From: Pelomonas lactea
GTDB lineage: Bacteria > Pseudomonadota > Gammaproteobacteria > Burkholderiales > Burkholderiaceae_C
DNA: 64,000 bases
NCBI RefSeq assembly: GCF_043555885.1
Contig: NZ_JBIGHX010000004.1
Location: 444,187-508,186 of the forward strand
Direction: 5' to 3'
The notes beneath the pieces are model-generated. The model saw only the letters and a list, made by a program, of their open reading frames with translations, was not told the origin of the DNA and made no database searches. Positions 20,176-30,121 of this stretch are shown here, one piece after another. Made by a program: the position numbers and the translations under genes. Numbering within the stretch: position 1 is the stretch's first letter; each line of letters opens with the position of its first letter.

Positions 20176-20253
20176 GTCGGACTCCTGCGGACGCGAGAAA
20201 GGAAATGGGCCGGCACTTTAGCGCGTGGCCCGTTTGGGCGGGCCCCGTGGGGC

Positions 20254-21597
20254 TTAGTTGAATCGTTTGACGAGAACCTGCGAGCGGCGGTCCCAGTTGT
20301 ATTTGCGCTTGCGTTCCTCGGGCAGCCATTCGGGGTCCACCTGCTGGAAACCCCGTTTGATGAACCAGTGCATGGTGCGCGTCGTCAGCACGAAAATGCT
20401 GTCCAGCCCCATGGCCTTGGCGCGCTGCTCGATTCTCTTGAGCAGCCGGTCGCCGTCACCCTGGCCCTGTACCTCGGCAGACACGGTCAGGGCGGCCATC
20501 TCGGCGGTGCGGGCTTCAACATAGGGGTACAGCGCCGCGCAACCGAAGATGACGCCGTCGTGCTCGATGACGGTGTAGAGCTCGGCGTCGCGTTCGATCT
20601 CGGTGCGGCTGCGCTTGACCAGCGTGCCGTCGCGCTCGAACGGCTCGATGAGCTGGATGATGCCGGCGACGTCGTCGGCGCTGGCTTCGCGCAGGCTCTC
20701 CAGCTTCTCGTCCACGACCATGGTGCCGATGCCGTCGTGCGTGTAGACCTCCTGCAGCAACGCGCCGTCCACCGCGAACGGGATGATGTGCGAGCGCTCC
20801 ACGCCGGCGCGGCAGGCCTCGGCGCAGTGGCGCAGGTAGAAGGCGACGTCGGTGGGCTCGGGGTTGGGGGCGGCCTTGGCCAGCATGCGGTCGGCGTCGG
20901 CCACGGCCAGCTCGGTGTCGATGGCGCTGTCGGGGTCGCCGGGGTTCTCGGGCACGCCGGGCACTTCGCAAACGAACAGCAGCTTGTCCGCCTGCAGTGC
21001 GATGGCGGTGGACGTGGCGACGTCTTCCATGCTGAGGTTGAAGGCCTCGCCAGTGGGCGAGAAGCCGAAGGGCGACAGCAGTACGATGGCGCCGATGTCG
21101 ATGGCGCGCTGGATGGCGGCGCCGTCGACCTTGCGGACCAGGCCCGAGTGCTGGAAGTCCACGCCGTCGACGATGCCGACGGGGCGGGCCGTCAGGAAGT
21201 TGCCCGAGACGACCCGCACGGTGGCATTGGCCATGGGCGTGTTGGGCAGGCCCTGGCTGAAGGCGGCCTCGATCTCGAAGCGCAGCTGGCCGGCGGCCTC
21301 CTGGGCGCAGTCCAGAGCGACGGCGTCGGTGATGCGGCGGCCGTGGCTGTAGCGCGGTGTCTGGCCCTTGGCGGCCAGTTGTTCGTTGACCTGCGGCCGG
21401 AAGCCGTGGACGAGGACGATCTTGATGCCCATGGCGTGCAGGATGGCCAGGTCCTGCACGAAGTTGTTCAGCTTGCCGGCGGCCACCAGCTCGCCCGGCA
21501 TGCCCACGACGAAGGTCTCGCCCCGGTAGGCGTGGATGTAGGGGGCCACGGAACGGAACCAGGGCACGAAGGTGTGGGGGAAGACGAGGCCGGTCAT
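20254..21597 (-). CDS. argA: Amino-acid N-acetyltransferase (N-acetylglutamate synthase)
   Basis: The 447-aa enzyme makes N-acetylglutamate from glutamate and acetyl-CoA, the first step of arginine synthesis. An N-terminal amino-acid-kinase-like domain (about 15-290; IVLVHGFRPQVNEQL and LLSPFGFSPTGEAFNL) binds arginine for feedback control. The C-terminal GNAT domain (about 300-447) carries the acetyl-CoA loop near VQGQGDGDRLLKRIE. The ATG at 21597 fits the family start MTGLVFPHTFVPWFRSVAPY. A GACAAT hexamer (minus strand, 21611-21606) ends 8 nt before the ATG, suggesting a leaderless or near-leaderless transcript. The gene diverges from the VOC gene. Confidence 0.95.
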   Translation of the reverse strand: MTGLVFPHTFVPWFRSVAPYIHAYRGETFVVGMPGELVAAGKLNNFVQDLAILHAMGIKIVLVHGFRPQVNEQLAAKGQTPRYSHGRRITDAVALDCAQEAAGQLRFEIEAAFSQGLPNTPMANATVRVVSGNFLTARPVGIVDGVDFQHSGLVRKVDGAAIQRAIDIGAIVLLSPFGFSPTGEAFNLSMEDVATSTAIALQADKLLFVCEVPGVPENPGDPDSAIDTELAVADADRMLAKAAPNPEPTDVAFYLRHCAEACRAGVERSHIIPFAVDGALLQEVYTHDGIGTMVVDEKLESLREASADDVAGIIQLIEPFERDGTLVKRSRTEIERDAELYTVIEHDGVIFGCAALYPYVEARTAEMAALTVSAEVQGQGDGDRLLKRIEQRAKAMGLDSIFVLTTRTMHWFIKRGFQQVDPEWLPEERKRKYNWDRRSQVLVKRFN

Positions 21598-21684
21598 GGG
21601 GCGGGATTGTCGCGTGTGACGACGCGCACTTGACGCTGTCATGTCTGACTCGCAGCATCGCCGCTCCACCACACGGAGATCGCG

Positions 21685-22080
21685 ATGAAGGAATACAACG
21701 ACGTCTACACGACCCCCGGCGCTTTCAGCTGGAACGAGTTGTCCTGTCCCGACCCGAAGAAGGCCACCGAGTTCTACGGCACGCTGTTCGGCTGGCGCTT
21801 CGACACGATGAATCTCGGCCAGGGCGACTACCACGTCATCAAGGTTGGCGATGCGGCGGTGGGCGGCGTCTGCGCACCCATGCAGCCGGGTGCGCCGGCC
21901 ATGTGGGGAGCCTACGTGACCGTCGAGTCGTGTGACGCGACGGTGGAGAAGGCCAAAGGGCTGGGCGCCAACCTGCTGGCCGGGCCGTTCGACATTCCCG
22001 GCGTCGGCCGCATGGCCGTGATCCAGGACCCGCAGGGCGCCGTGCTGCAGGTCATCAACTACTTCCCGCGACCCGAGTAG
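21685..22080 (+). CDS. VOC family (glyoxalase/dioxygenase-fold) protein
   Basis: The 131-aa protein contains paired beta-alpha-beta-beta-beta modules of the vicinal oxygen chelate fold. PGAFSWNELSCPDPKKATEFYGTLFGW starts the first module, and the second ends with VIQDPQGAVLQVINY. This resembles the CFP-30B-like or glyoxalase-like subfamily often annotated only as VOC protein. The metal ligands of true glyoxalase I are not obvious, so no reaction is assigned. The start ATG follows GGAGATCGCG, a usable ribosome-binding site. It is flanked by argA (divergent) and hrpA (26 bp downstream, same strand), neither of which hints at its role. Confidence 0.85.
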   Translation: MKEYNDVYTTPGAFSWNELSCPDPKKATEFYGTLFGWRFDTMNLGQGDYHVIKVGDAAVGGVCAPMQPGAPAMWGAYVTVESCDATVEKAKGLGANLLAGPFDIPGVGRMAVIQDPQGAVLQVINYFPRPE

Positions 22081-22106
22081 GGCGGTTGCGGGACAATCCC
22101 GCGGCA

Positions 22107-25100
22107 ATGACAGCTTTGAACCCCGAGAGCCGGCAACAGCCGGCTCTCTCCATTTCATTCCCCGAAAGCCTGCCGGTCTCTTCGCGCCGCGACGAGATCA
22201 TGGCGGCGCTGGCCGAGCACCAGGTCGTCATCGTCTGTGGCGAGACCGGCTCCGGCAAGACCACCCAGCTGCCCAAGATCGCGCTGGCGATGGGCCGTGG
22301 CCGCGTCAACGGCGGCGGGCTGATCGGCCACACCCAGCCGCGGCGGATTGCCGCCAGCAGCGTGGCCAAGCGCATTGCCGAGGAGTTGAAGACGCCGTTG
22401 GGCGAGGTGGTGGGCTACAAGGTCCGCTTCCAGGACCGCCTCTCGCGCGACGCGTCGGTCAAGCTGATGACCGACGGCATCCTGCTGGCCGAGACGCAGA
22501 GCGACCCGCTGCTGAAGGCGTACGACACGCTGATCATCGACGAGGCCCACGAGCGCAGCCTCAACATCGACTTCCTGCTGGGCTACCTGCGCGAGCTGCT
22601 GCCGCGCCGGCCGGACCTGAAGATCATCGTCACCTCGGCCACCATCGACGCCGAGCGCTTCGCCAAGCACTTCGAGTCCAGCAAAGGCCCGGCGCCGGTG
22701 CTGATGGTGAGCGGCCGTCTGTTCCCGGTTGAGCAGCGCTACCGCCCCTTCGAGGAAAGCCGCGAGTACGACCTGAACAACGCCATCTGCGACGCGGTGG
22801 ACGAGCTGTGGCGTGAGGGCGGGGGCGACGTGCTCGTCTTCCTGCCGGGCGAGCGCGAGATCCGCGAGGCGGCCGAGGCGCTGCGCAAGCACCACCCGCC
22901 CGGCGTGGACATCCTGCCGCTGTTCTCGCGCCTGTCCGAGGCGGAGCAGAACAAGGTGTTCGAGCCGCACGGCGCGCGCCGCATCGTGCTGGCCACGAAC
23001 GTGGCCGAGACCTCGCTGACGGTGCCGGGCATCCGCTACGTCATCGACCCAGGTCTGGCGCGCGTGAAGCGCTACAGCTACCGCAACAAGGTCGAGCAGC
23101 TGCTGATCGAGAACATCAGCCAGGCGGCGGCCAACCAGCGCGCCGGCCGCTGCGGCCGGGTCAGCAACGGCATCTGCGTGCGGCTGTACTCCGAGAAGGA
23201 ATTCAACGAGCGGCCCAAGTTCACCGACCCGGAAATCCTGCGGTCGAGCCTGGCCGGCGTCATCCTGCGCATGAAGTCGCTGCACCTGGGCGACGTGGAG
23301 CGCTTCCCGTTTCTGGAGGCGCCGCGCCCCAAGGCGATTGCCGACGGCTACCAACTGCTCAACGAGCTGGGCGCGACCGACGACGCCAACGAACTGACGC
23401 CGCTGGGCAAGGAACTGTCCCGCCTGCCGCTGGACCCGCGCGTGGGCCGCATGATCCTGGAAGCCCGCACGCGCGACGCGCTGACCGAGGTGCTGGTCAT
23501 CGCGTCGGCGCTGAGCGGCCAGGACGTGCGCGACCGACCGCAGGAAGCCGCCCAGGCCGCCGACGAGAAGCACAAGAAGTTCGACGACGAGAAGTCGGAG
23601 TTCATGGGCTACCTCAAGCTCTGGAAGTGGCTGGGCGACTCCCGGGGCGCGGAGGGCGAGCACAAGCTGTCCCACCGCAAGCACGAGGCGCTGCTGCGCG
23701 AGAACTTCGTCAGCCCGCGCCGGGTGCGTGAGTGGCGCGACGTGCATTCGCAGCTGCACACCGTCGTCACCGAGCATGGCTGGCGGCTCAACCAGAGCCC
23801 GGCCACCTACGAGCAGGTGCACCTCTCGATGCTGGCCGGCTTGCTGGGCAACATCGGCCAGAAGAGCGACGACGAGGACTGGTACCTCGGCGCGCGCGGC
23901 ATCAAGTTCTACCGCCACCCGGGTGCGCACCTGAGCAAGAAGCCGGGGCGCTGGATCGTCGCCGCCGAGCTGGTCGATACCTCCCGGCTGTACGGCCGCG
24001 GTCTCGCCAACATCGAGCCGCAATGGCTGCCGCCCATCGCCGGCCACCTGATCAAGACCCAGCTGCTGGAGCCGCACTGGGAGAAGAAGGCCGCCGAGGT
24101 GGTGGCGCTGGAGCGGGCCACGCTCTACGGCATCGTGCTGTACAGCGGCAAGCGGGTGAATTTCGGCCGCGTGGACGCGAAGACGGCGCGCGAGATCTTC
24201 ATCCGCGAGGGCCTGGTCAACGACGAACTGCCGGACGACCTGGTCAAGCAACTGCCCTTCATCGGCCACAACCGCCGGCAGATCGCCAAGGTGGAGGCGC
24301 TGGAGCACAAGTCGCGCCGCCAGGACGTGCTGGTGGACGACGAGCTCATCTACGCCTTCTACGACGACAAGCTGCCCGCCCACGTGTTCTCCGGCGCCAC
24401 ACTCTTGAAGTGGTGGCGCGAGGCCAGCAAGGGCAACGACAAGCTGCTGCAGCTCAGCCAGGACGAGCTGATGCGCCACGAGGCGTCGGGCGTCACCAGC
24501 GAGGCCTTTCCCAAGGTCATCCGGCTGGGCGGCGTGGACTGCGCGGCAACCTATCTGCACCAGCCCGGCGACGCGCGCGACGGCCTGACCGTGACCGTGC
24601 CCATCTTTGCGCTCAACCAGGTCAGCGAGGAGCGCGCCGAGTGGCTGGTGCCCGGCATGCTGGCGGCCAAGGTGACGGCGCTGCTGAAGAGCCTTCACCA
24701 GAAGCCGCGCGCGCGGCTCACGCCGCTGCCGGACTTCGTGGCCGAGTTCATCGAGCTGAACGCATTCGCCCAGGGCGGTCTCGTGGACGTGCTGCTGAAG
24801 GCAGTGAAGGAGCGCACCCAGCTCGCCGTGCAGCGCAACGACTTCAAGCTGGAGCAGTTGGCGCCCCACTTGTTCATGAACTTCCGCGTGGTGGACGAGC
24901 ACGGCCGCCAGTTGGGCCAGGGCCGCCAGTTGGCGGCGCTGAAGGCGGAGCTGGGCGGGCAGGCGCGCTCGGCCTTTCAGGCGCTGGCCGCGCTCAAACT
25001 CCCCGCAGCCGAGGCGCCCAAGGCGGCGCCGGCACCGGTGGCGGGCAAGGGTGTGCGGGCCGAGATCGTCAGGAAACCGGAGCCCGTGCGTGACAGCGCC

Positions 25101-25946
25101 CAGGCCTACACAGACTGGACCTTTGGCGAACTGCCCGAGCTGCTGGAAGTGCGCAAGGGCGGCCAGACGCTGATCGGCTTCCCCGCGCTGATCGACAAGG
25201 GCCACGCGGTCGAGATCGAAGTCTTCGACGAGCCCGAGGTCGCCGCCGCCAAGCACCGCGCCGGCCTGCGCCGCCTGATCGCGCTGCAACTGAAGGAGCC
25301 GCTCAAGTTCCTGGAAAAGAACATCCCGGACCTGCAGCGCATGTCGGTGCTCTACATGGGCCTGGGCACGGCCGAGGAGCTGCGTGACCAGATCATCGGC
25401 GTGGCGCTGGACCGCGCGTTCCTGGGCGACCCGCTGCCCATCGACCCGATCAGCTTCAAGAAGCGCATCGAGGAAGGCCGCAGCCGGCTCAACCTTATCG
25501 CCCAGGAGGTGGCCCGCGCGGTGCACGCGGTGCTGCAGGAGCTGGCCAACGCCAGCCGCAAGCTCAAGGACTCGCGCCCGGCCAAGGACGTGGGTGACGA
25601 CATCACCGCGCAGCTGCAGCGGCTGGTGCCCAAACGCTTTGCGCTGGACACGCCCTGGTCGCAGCTGCAGCACCTGCCGCGGTACCTGAAAGCCATCACC
25701 GCCCGGCTGGACAAGCTGCGCGCAGACCCCGCCCGAGACGCCAAGCTGATGAGCGAGGTCAAGCCGCTGGAGCAGCGCTACACCCGCCGACTGGCCGAGC
25801 TCAAGGGCGTGAGGGACGCCCGGCTGGAGGACTTCCGATGGCAGCTGGAGGAGTTGCGCGTGAGCCTGTTCGCACAGGAGCTGCGCACGCCGCAGCCCGT
25901 CAGCGTCAAGCGGCTGGACAAGGTCTGGGCGCAGATGGTGAGCTAG
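22107..25946 (+). CDS. hrpA: ATP-dependent RNA helicase HrpA
   Basis: The 1279-aa DEAH-box helicase rescues stalled ribosomes and acts in mRNA processing. Walker A is GETGSGKTTQLPK and the DEAH box is IIDEAHERS, with SATIDAERF (motif III) and the QRAGRCGR motif VI region. The winged-helix/ratchet and OB-like domains follow, then a long C-terminal region (about 700-1279) characteristic of bacterial HrpA (DUF3418). Length is normal. The ATG at 22107 is favoured; the TTG 21 bases earlier overlaps the VOC stop region. GACAAT at 22092-22097 lies 9 nt before the ATG inside a small palindrome (GCGGG/CCCGC), so transcription may begin almost at the start codon. Confidence 0.96.
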   Translation: MTALNPESRQQPALSISFPESLPVSSRRDEIMAALAEHQVVIVCGETGSGKTTQLPKIALAMGRGRVNGGGLIGHTQPRRIAASSVAKRIAEELKTPLGEVVGYKVRFQDRLSRDASVKLMTDGILLAETQSDPLLKAYDTLIIDEAHERSLNIDFLLGYLRELLPRRPDLKIIVTSATIDAERFAKHFESSKGPAPVLMVSGRLFPVEQRYRPFEESREYDLNNAICDAVDELWREGGGDVLVFLPGEREIREAAEALRKHHPPGVDILPLFSRLSEAEQNKVFEPHGARRIVLATNVAETSLTVPGIRYVIDPGLARVKRYSYRNKVEQLLIENISQAAANQRAGRCGRVSNGICVRLYSEKEFNERPKFTDPEILRSSLAGVILRMKSLHLGDVERFPFLEAPRPKAIADGYQLLNELGATDDANELTPLGKELSRLPLDPRVGRMILEARTRDALTEVLVIASALSGQDVRDRPQEAAQAADEKHKKFDDEKSEFMGYLKLWKWLGDSRGAEGEHKLSHRKHEALLRENFVSPRRVREWRDVHSQLHTVVTEHGWRLNQSPATYEQVHLSMLAGLLGNIGQKSDDEDWYLGARGIKFYRHPGAHLSKKPGRWIVAAELVDTSRLYGRGLANIEPQWLPPIAGHLIKTQLLEPHWEKKAAEVVALERATLYGIVLYSGKRVNFGRVDAKTAREIFIREGLVNDELPDDLVKQLPFIGHNRRQIAKVEALEHKSRRQDVLVDDELIYAFYDDKLPAHVFSGATLLKWWREASKGNDKLLQLSQDELMRHEASGVTSEAFPKVIRLGGVDCAATYLHQPGDARDGLTVTVPIFALNQVSEERAEWLVPGMLAAKVTALLKSLHQKPRARLTPLPDFVAEFIELNAFAQGGLVDVLLKAVKERTQLAVQRNDFKLEQLAPHLFMNFRVVDEHGRQLGQGRQLAALKAELGGQARSAFQALAALKLPAAEAPKAAPAPVAGKGVRAEIVRKPEPVRDSAQAYTDWTFGELPELLEVRKGGQTLIGFPALIDKGHAVEIEVFDEPEVAAAKHRAGLRRLIALQLKEPLKFLEKNIPDLQRMSVLYMGLGTAEELRDQIIGVALDRAFLGDPLPIDPISFKKRIEEGRSRLNLIAQEVARAVHAVLQELANASRKLKDSRPAKDVGDDITAQLQRLVPKRFALDTPWSQLQHLPRYLKAITARLDKLRADPARDAKLMSEVKPLEQRYTRRLAELKGVRDARLEDFRWQLEELRVSLFAQELRTPQPVSVKRLDKVWAQMVS

Positions 25947-26292
25947 GTGTGACGTTCCGATAGGTTGTTCACCCGCTCCAAGGTGCGGGGTCACCGTCAC
26001 GCGGGCCGGCACGCCGAGGATGCCCGTCGGTCTCGCGGGCCGGCCTGTGGCGGGCCCGCCAGGGTGGGGCCCCGATCAGATGCGAAGAGCAGCTTTGCAA
26101 ACAATTGCACATTTGCGCTGCCTCGCCAATAAATTTGCGCCGCAAGGAATTTATGCGTCGCACTAGAGTGGCGCCCCTCACGGCGCCTGCTGTGCTCGGC
26201 AGCCCGCCCCTGCGGGCGATGCGGCAAGGCGCTGTGCGTAGTCGTTGCTCAACTGCGACGCGGGCATCTGATCTGATGGAGAACAAAAGCCA
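25947..26292 (+). other. Intergenic region upstream of the chemoreceptor
   Basis: The 346-bp gap between hrpA and the chemoreceptor gene has no supported gene. It holds an unusually AT-rich stretch around 26095-26160 with an inverted repeat (26130-26155). It also has a GC-rich hairpin near 26212. This is the likely promoter and operator region of the chemoreceptor. Confidence 0.6.
26130..26155. repeat. Nested inverted repeat (candidate operator) before the chemoreceptor
   Basis: Outer arms ATAAATT (26130-26136) and AATTTAT (26149-26155) are perfect. They enclose a second palindrome, TTGCG-C-CGCAA (26136-26146). The AT-rich arms contrast with the GC-rich surroundings. A flagellar regulator such as FlhDC is one candidate binder, but no specific consensus is matched with confidence. 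Confidence 0.5.
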
Positions 26293-28041
26293 ATGAATCT
26301 CGACGCAATGTCCGTGCGGGCGCGACTGTTCGCGGCCTTCGGCACGGTGGTGGGTGTGCTGCTCATGGTGTCTGCGCTTGCGGTCTGGGGGCTGGGGCGA
26401 AGCCACGAGGACTTCTCGCGCTACATCGACGAAACCGCCGCCCGCAACAGCCTGGCTCAGGACATCCAGGCCGCGGCTGATGCACGGGCCATCGCAGCAC
26501 GCAACCTGGTGCTGGTCACGCGCGCCGCCGATCGCGATGCCGAGAAGGCCGATGTGGTGAGTGCCCACGAGCGCTTGACTCGGAGCATGGCCTCGCTCAA
26601 GCAAGCCGTGGGCAAGGCCGGCATCACGAACGAGGAGCGCCGGCTGTTCGCGGAGTTGGAAGCCATCGAGGCCAAGTACGCGCCCGTCGCGCTCAAGATC
26701 GTGGACCTGGCCCTCGCGGGCAGCGCCGATGAGGCGATCAGCAGGATGAATGCGGACTGCCGTCCGCTGCTGGCCGCACTGGTGGCCGTCTCGCGCAAGT
26801 ACGACGACTTTCTGAAGAAGAGCGGGGAGCTGCAGGTGACCGCCGCCGATGCGGCGTTCACGCAGAGCCGCGCCCTCCTGCTGGGCTTGGCGGGGCTGGC
26901 CATGGCCTTGGCCGTGGTGCTGGCGCTGCTCATCACGCGCTCGCTGATCAGAGCCCTCGGGGCAGAGCCGGCGCAGCTGGGTGCCGCAGCGCGGCGGGTT
27001 GCCGCCGGGGATCTGGGGGAGGTGATCGGTGCCGCGGCGGCGCCCAGTGGCAGCGTGCTGGCCAGCCTGGGCGAGATGCAGGCCGCGCTGGCGCAAGTGG
27101 TGGCGCAGGTCCGCAATGCGTCGGATTCCATCGCCACCGGCTCGAGCGAGATCGCCACCGGCAATGCAGACCTGTCGCAGCGCACCGAGGAGCAGGCGTC
27201 CAACCTGCAGCAGACGGCGTCGTCGATGGAGCAGATGACGGCCACGGTCAAAAACAATGCCGATACCGCCGTGCAGGCCAACCAGCTGGCTGCCTCCGCG
27301 AGCGCCGCCGCCGAGCGTGGCGGCGAGGTGGTCGGCCGCGTGGTCATGACCATGGACGAGATCACGGCCAGCTCGCGCAGGATTGCCGACATCATCGGCG
27401 TCATCGATGGCATCGCCTTCCAGACCAACATCCTGGCCTTGAACGCCGCCGTCGAGGCTGCACGGGCCGGCGAGCAGGGGCGGGGCTTTGCGGTGGTGGC
27501 GGGTGAGGTGCGCAGCCTGGCGCAGCGCAGCGCCGGCGCCGCCCGCGAGATCAAGGGGCTGATCGGAACCAGCGTGGACCGCGTGGAGAACGGATCGCGG
27601 CTGGTCAGCGAGGCCGGAGCGACCATGCAGGACATCGTGTCGCAGGTCAAGCGGGTCGCCGACCTCATCGGCGAGATCAGCAGCGCGACGGCCGAGCAGA
27701 CGCTGGGGATCGGCCAGGTGAGCACGGCAGTGGCGCAGCTGGACCAGGTCACCCAGCAAAACGCCGCACTCGTCGAGGAGAGCGCGGCGGCCGCCGACAG
27801 CCTCAGGTACCAGGCGGACCGCCTGGCCGAGGTGGTCCGCGTGTTCAAGATGGGCGGCGATGCGCCGAGCCTGCCGCTGCGCACGGCGGGCCCCGCGCCG
27901 GCGGTGCCGCAGCCTGCAGCGCGGGCATCCGCCCCGGCCGGGCCGGCGCCTGCGTCGGCGCGCGCTCCAGCGAGCGTGCCGCGGCCCGTGCGCAAGCCGG
28001 CCCAGCCCATCGCGGACGATGCAGCCTGGGAATCGTTCTGA
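26293..28041 (+). CDS. Methyl-accepting chemotaxis protein with C-terminal tethering motif
   Basis: The 582-aa chemoreceptor has TM1 (about 12-36), a periplasmic four-helix-bundle-like ligand domain (about 37-190), TM2 (about 192-217), a HAMP domain, and the cytoplasmic signalling coiled coil. The signalling tip AFQTNILALNAAVEAARAGE (about 375-395), which contacts CheA and CheW, is intact, and methylation-helix motifs such as EEQASNLQQTASSMEQMT are present. An Ala/Pro-rich linker of about 60 residues leads to the terminal AAWESF, resembling the xWxxF pentapeptide that tethers CheR and CheB. The ligand is unknown. The ATG at 26293 lies 11 nt after GGAG; MSVRARLF five codons later is an alternative. 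Confidence 0.93.
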   Translation: MNLDAMSVRARLFAAFGTVVGVLLMVSALAVWGLGRSHEDFSRYIDETAARNSLAQDIQAAADARAIAARNLVLVTRAADRDAEKADVVSAHERLTRSMASLKQAVGKAGITNEERRLFAELEAIEAKYAPVALKIVDLALAGSADEAISRMNADCRPLLAALVAVSRKYDDFLKKSGELQVTAADAAFTQSRALLLGLAGLAMALAVVLALLITRSLIRALGAEPAQLGAAARRVAAGDLGEVIGAAAAPSGSVLASLGEMQAALAQVVAQVRNASDSIATGSSEIATGNADLSQRTEEQASNLQQTASSMEQMTATVKNNADTAVQANQLAASASAAAERGGEVVGRVVMTMDEITASSRRIADIIGVIDGIAFQTNILALNAAVEAARAGEQGRGFAVVAGEVRSLAQRSAGAAREIKGLIGTSVDRVENGSRLVSEAGATMQDIVSQVKRVADLIGEISSATAEQTLGIGQVSTAVAQLDQVTQQNAALVEESAAAADSLRYQADRLAEVVRVFKMGGDAPSLPLRTAGPAPAVPQPAARASAPAGPAPASARAPASVPRPVRKPAQPIADDAAWESF

Positions 28042-28315
28042 ACCCCGCCGCGCGCTGCGCAACGGAGCGTGCGGGTAGTGATGGGCGCGACGCCCCGGCG
28101 GCGCGAGCCGGGTGGGGGCGAGGCGCCTTCAGCGGCGGGCAGCTCCCAGGCGCATGCGAGCCCGCACTCACTCGTGAGCTGCTGCACGAAAGCCGGTGGA
28201 TGCGCGGTCGTCGGGTGGAAATCCGTCGCATTTCGACGCTTGGCAGCAAGCCCGGCCCTTCTAGGCTGGAGTCCAATGCAGCCATCGCATTGGTTACATC
28301 CTGCCCGCTCCCGCC

Positions 28316-30109
28316 GTGTCTGACACCAGCCCTGCTTCGACCCCGCTGAGGACCTTTGGCCGCTTCGAGCTGCGTGCCTTGTTGTCCAAGAGCGCCCGCA
28401 GCCTGATCTGGCGTGTCTACGACGCCCGCCACGGCCAGGAGCTGATGCTGTGCATGCCGCGCGAGAAGCCCAACAGCACGCCGGCCCTGGAGCACTGGCT
28501 GCGCATGGCCCAGGGCGCCGAGCGCGTGCAGCATCCCAACCTTGCCCCGCCTTTCGAGATCGGCCAGGTCGAGAACTGGCCTTACGTGGCCTATGACCGC
28601 GCCTTGGGTGAGACGCTGGACGAGCGCCTGGCCCGCCAGACCGCGCCTCTGCCCATCGACGCCGCCGGCTGGGTGGCGCAGCTGCTGGAAGGCCTGGCCT
28701 TTGCGCACGAGGCCGGCCATGCCCACCGTGACCTGCAGACCGCCACGCTGCTCATCGACGCCAGCGACAAGGTGCGGCTGATGGGCCTGGAGGTGGCGCA
28801 GGAGGTGTTCCCCGCCACGGTGGACTTCAACGCCGTGACGCGCCGCGCGGTGCGCGAGTCGGCCGAGGAGGACGTGCTGTGCGTGGGCCTGCTGCTGAAC
28901 CGCATCCTCAGCGGCAAGCCAGTGCTGGAAGAGAACGACCTGCAGCACGTCGTGCAGCAGATGCAGCCCATCGGCCGTGAGATGGTGCGCCTGGGCTGGG
29001 AGACGCCGCACCCCATCCCCGACCCGCTGCGCGCCATCTGCAACCGCGCGACCGACCGCCAGCTGCGCCAGCGCTACCACCTGGCCCGCAGCTTCTGGCG
29101 CGCGCTGGACGGCTGGCGCCAGGCCGCCGCGCACGACGATGGCGGCCCCATCGTGCTGCTGCTGGACAAGCTGCAGCGCCAGGGCCACCTGCCGACGACG
29201 ACGACCGGCATCCACCGCTTCACGGCCGGCTCGGGCCTGGAGGCGCAGCACGCCAGCGCGCTGTCCGATCTCGTGCTGAAGGACATGGCCCTCAGCCTGG
29301 AGCTGGTGCGCCGCGTCAACAACGCGCTCAAGCTCAGCGGCCATGCCGGCGAGACGGTGCTGAACATGCAGCGCGCCATCCAGATGATCGGCCTGGACGG
29401 CGTGCAGCTGGCCGCCAACGCGCTCAAGCCCTGGCCGGGGCCGCTGGCGCCGGTGGCGGCCGAGATGCTGCGCCAGGTGATGGCGCGCGTCGTCAAGGCC
29501 GGCCAGGTCGCGCAGGCACTGCGCCCGGCGGGCTATGACGGCGAGGTCGTCTACCTCATCACCGTCATGCAGAACCTGGGCCGGCTGCTGCTGCAGTACC
29601 ACTTCCCGGACGACGCCCAGCAGATCCGCCAGCTGATGGTGCCGCCCGAGCCCACCGAGGAACTGCCCAACCCGCCCACGTTGAGCGAGCAGGCCGCCGC
29701 CTACGCCGTGCTGGGCTGCGACCTGGACGCGCTGGGCGCCGCCGTGGCCCGCCACTGGGGCCTGGGCGACGAGCTGCTGCAGATGATCCGCCGCCAGCCG
29801 CTGGACGCGCCCGTGCACCCGCCGCGCAGCGACGCCGACACGCTGCGCCTGACCAGCAGCCTGGCCAACGAACTGCTGGACGCACTGGCGCTGCCCGAGG
29901 CGCGCCGCCGCCCCGGCGTGGAGGCCGCCACGCGCCGCTATGCCAAGGCGCTGGGCCTGGGGCTGCGCGAGGTCATGGAGGCGCTGAACCCCGGTGCAGC
30001 CCGCCCCGGGCAGACGCCGCCGGCCCCCGCGGGCGCGAGAACGGCAGCCCCGGCCACGCCGGCCGTCGCGCCCAGCCCGCTGCGCAGCCGCCTGGCAGGG
30101 CGCGGCTGA
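28316..30109 (+). CDS. Pseudokinase-HDOD signalling protein
   Basis: The 597-aa protein resembles the first two thirds of its downstream neighbour. An N-terminal protein-kinase-like domain (about 14-275) keeps HRD (137-139) but has lost the rest. The glycine loop reads LLSKSARSL, the VAIK lysine is absent (LMLCMP), the catalytic-loop Asn is missing (HRDLQTAT), and DFG is MGL (156-158). It should not phosphorylate. A HDOD domain follows (about 290-500), a degenerate HD hydrolase fold used as a signalling scaffold (LITVMQNLGRLLL where HD would be). A Pro/Ala-rich tail ends the protein. The start is GTG at 28316. It probably forms a two-gene operon with the active kinase 12 bp downstream. Confidence 0.85.
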   Translation: MSDTSPASTPLRTFGRFELRALLSKSARSLIWRVYDARHGQELMLCMPREKPNSTPALEHWLRMAQGAERVQHPNLAPPFEIGQVENWPYVAYDRALGETLDERLARQTAPLPIDAAGWVAQLLEGLAFAHEAGHAHRDLQTATLLIDASDKVRLMGLEVAQEVFPATVDFNAVTRRAVRESAEEDVLCVGLLLNRILSGKPVLEENDLQHVVQQMQPIGREMVRLGWETPHPIPDPLRAICNRATDRQLRQRYHLARSFWRALDGWRQAAAHDDGGPIVLLLDKLQRQGHLPTTTTGIHRFTAGSGLEAQHASALSDLVLKDMALSLELVRRVNNALKLSGHAGETVLNMQRAIQMIGLDGVQLAANALKPWPGPLAPVAAEMLRQVMARVVKAGQVAQALRPAGYDGEVVYLITVMQNLGRLLLQYHFPDDAQQIRQLMVPPEPTEELPNPPTLSEQAAAYAVLGCDLDALGAAVARHWGLGDELLQMIRRQPLDAPVHPPRSDADTLRLTSSLANELLDALALPEARRRPGVEAATRRYAKALGLGLREVMEALNPGAARPGQTPPAPAGARTAAPATPAVAPSPLRSRLAGRG

Positions 30110-30121
30110 GGCCGCTGATCC

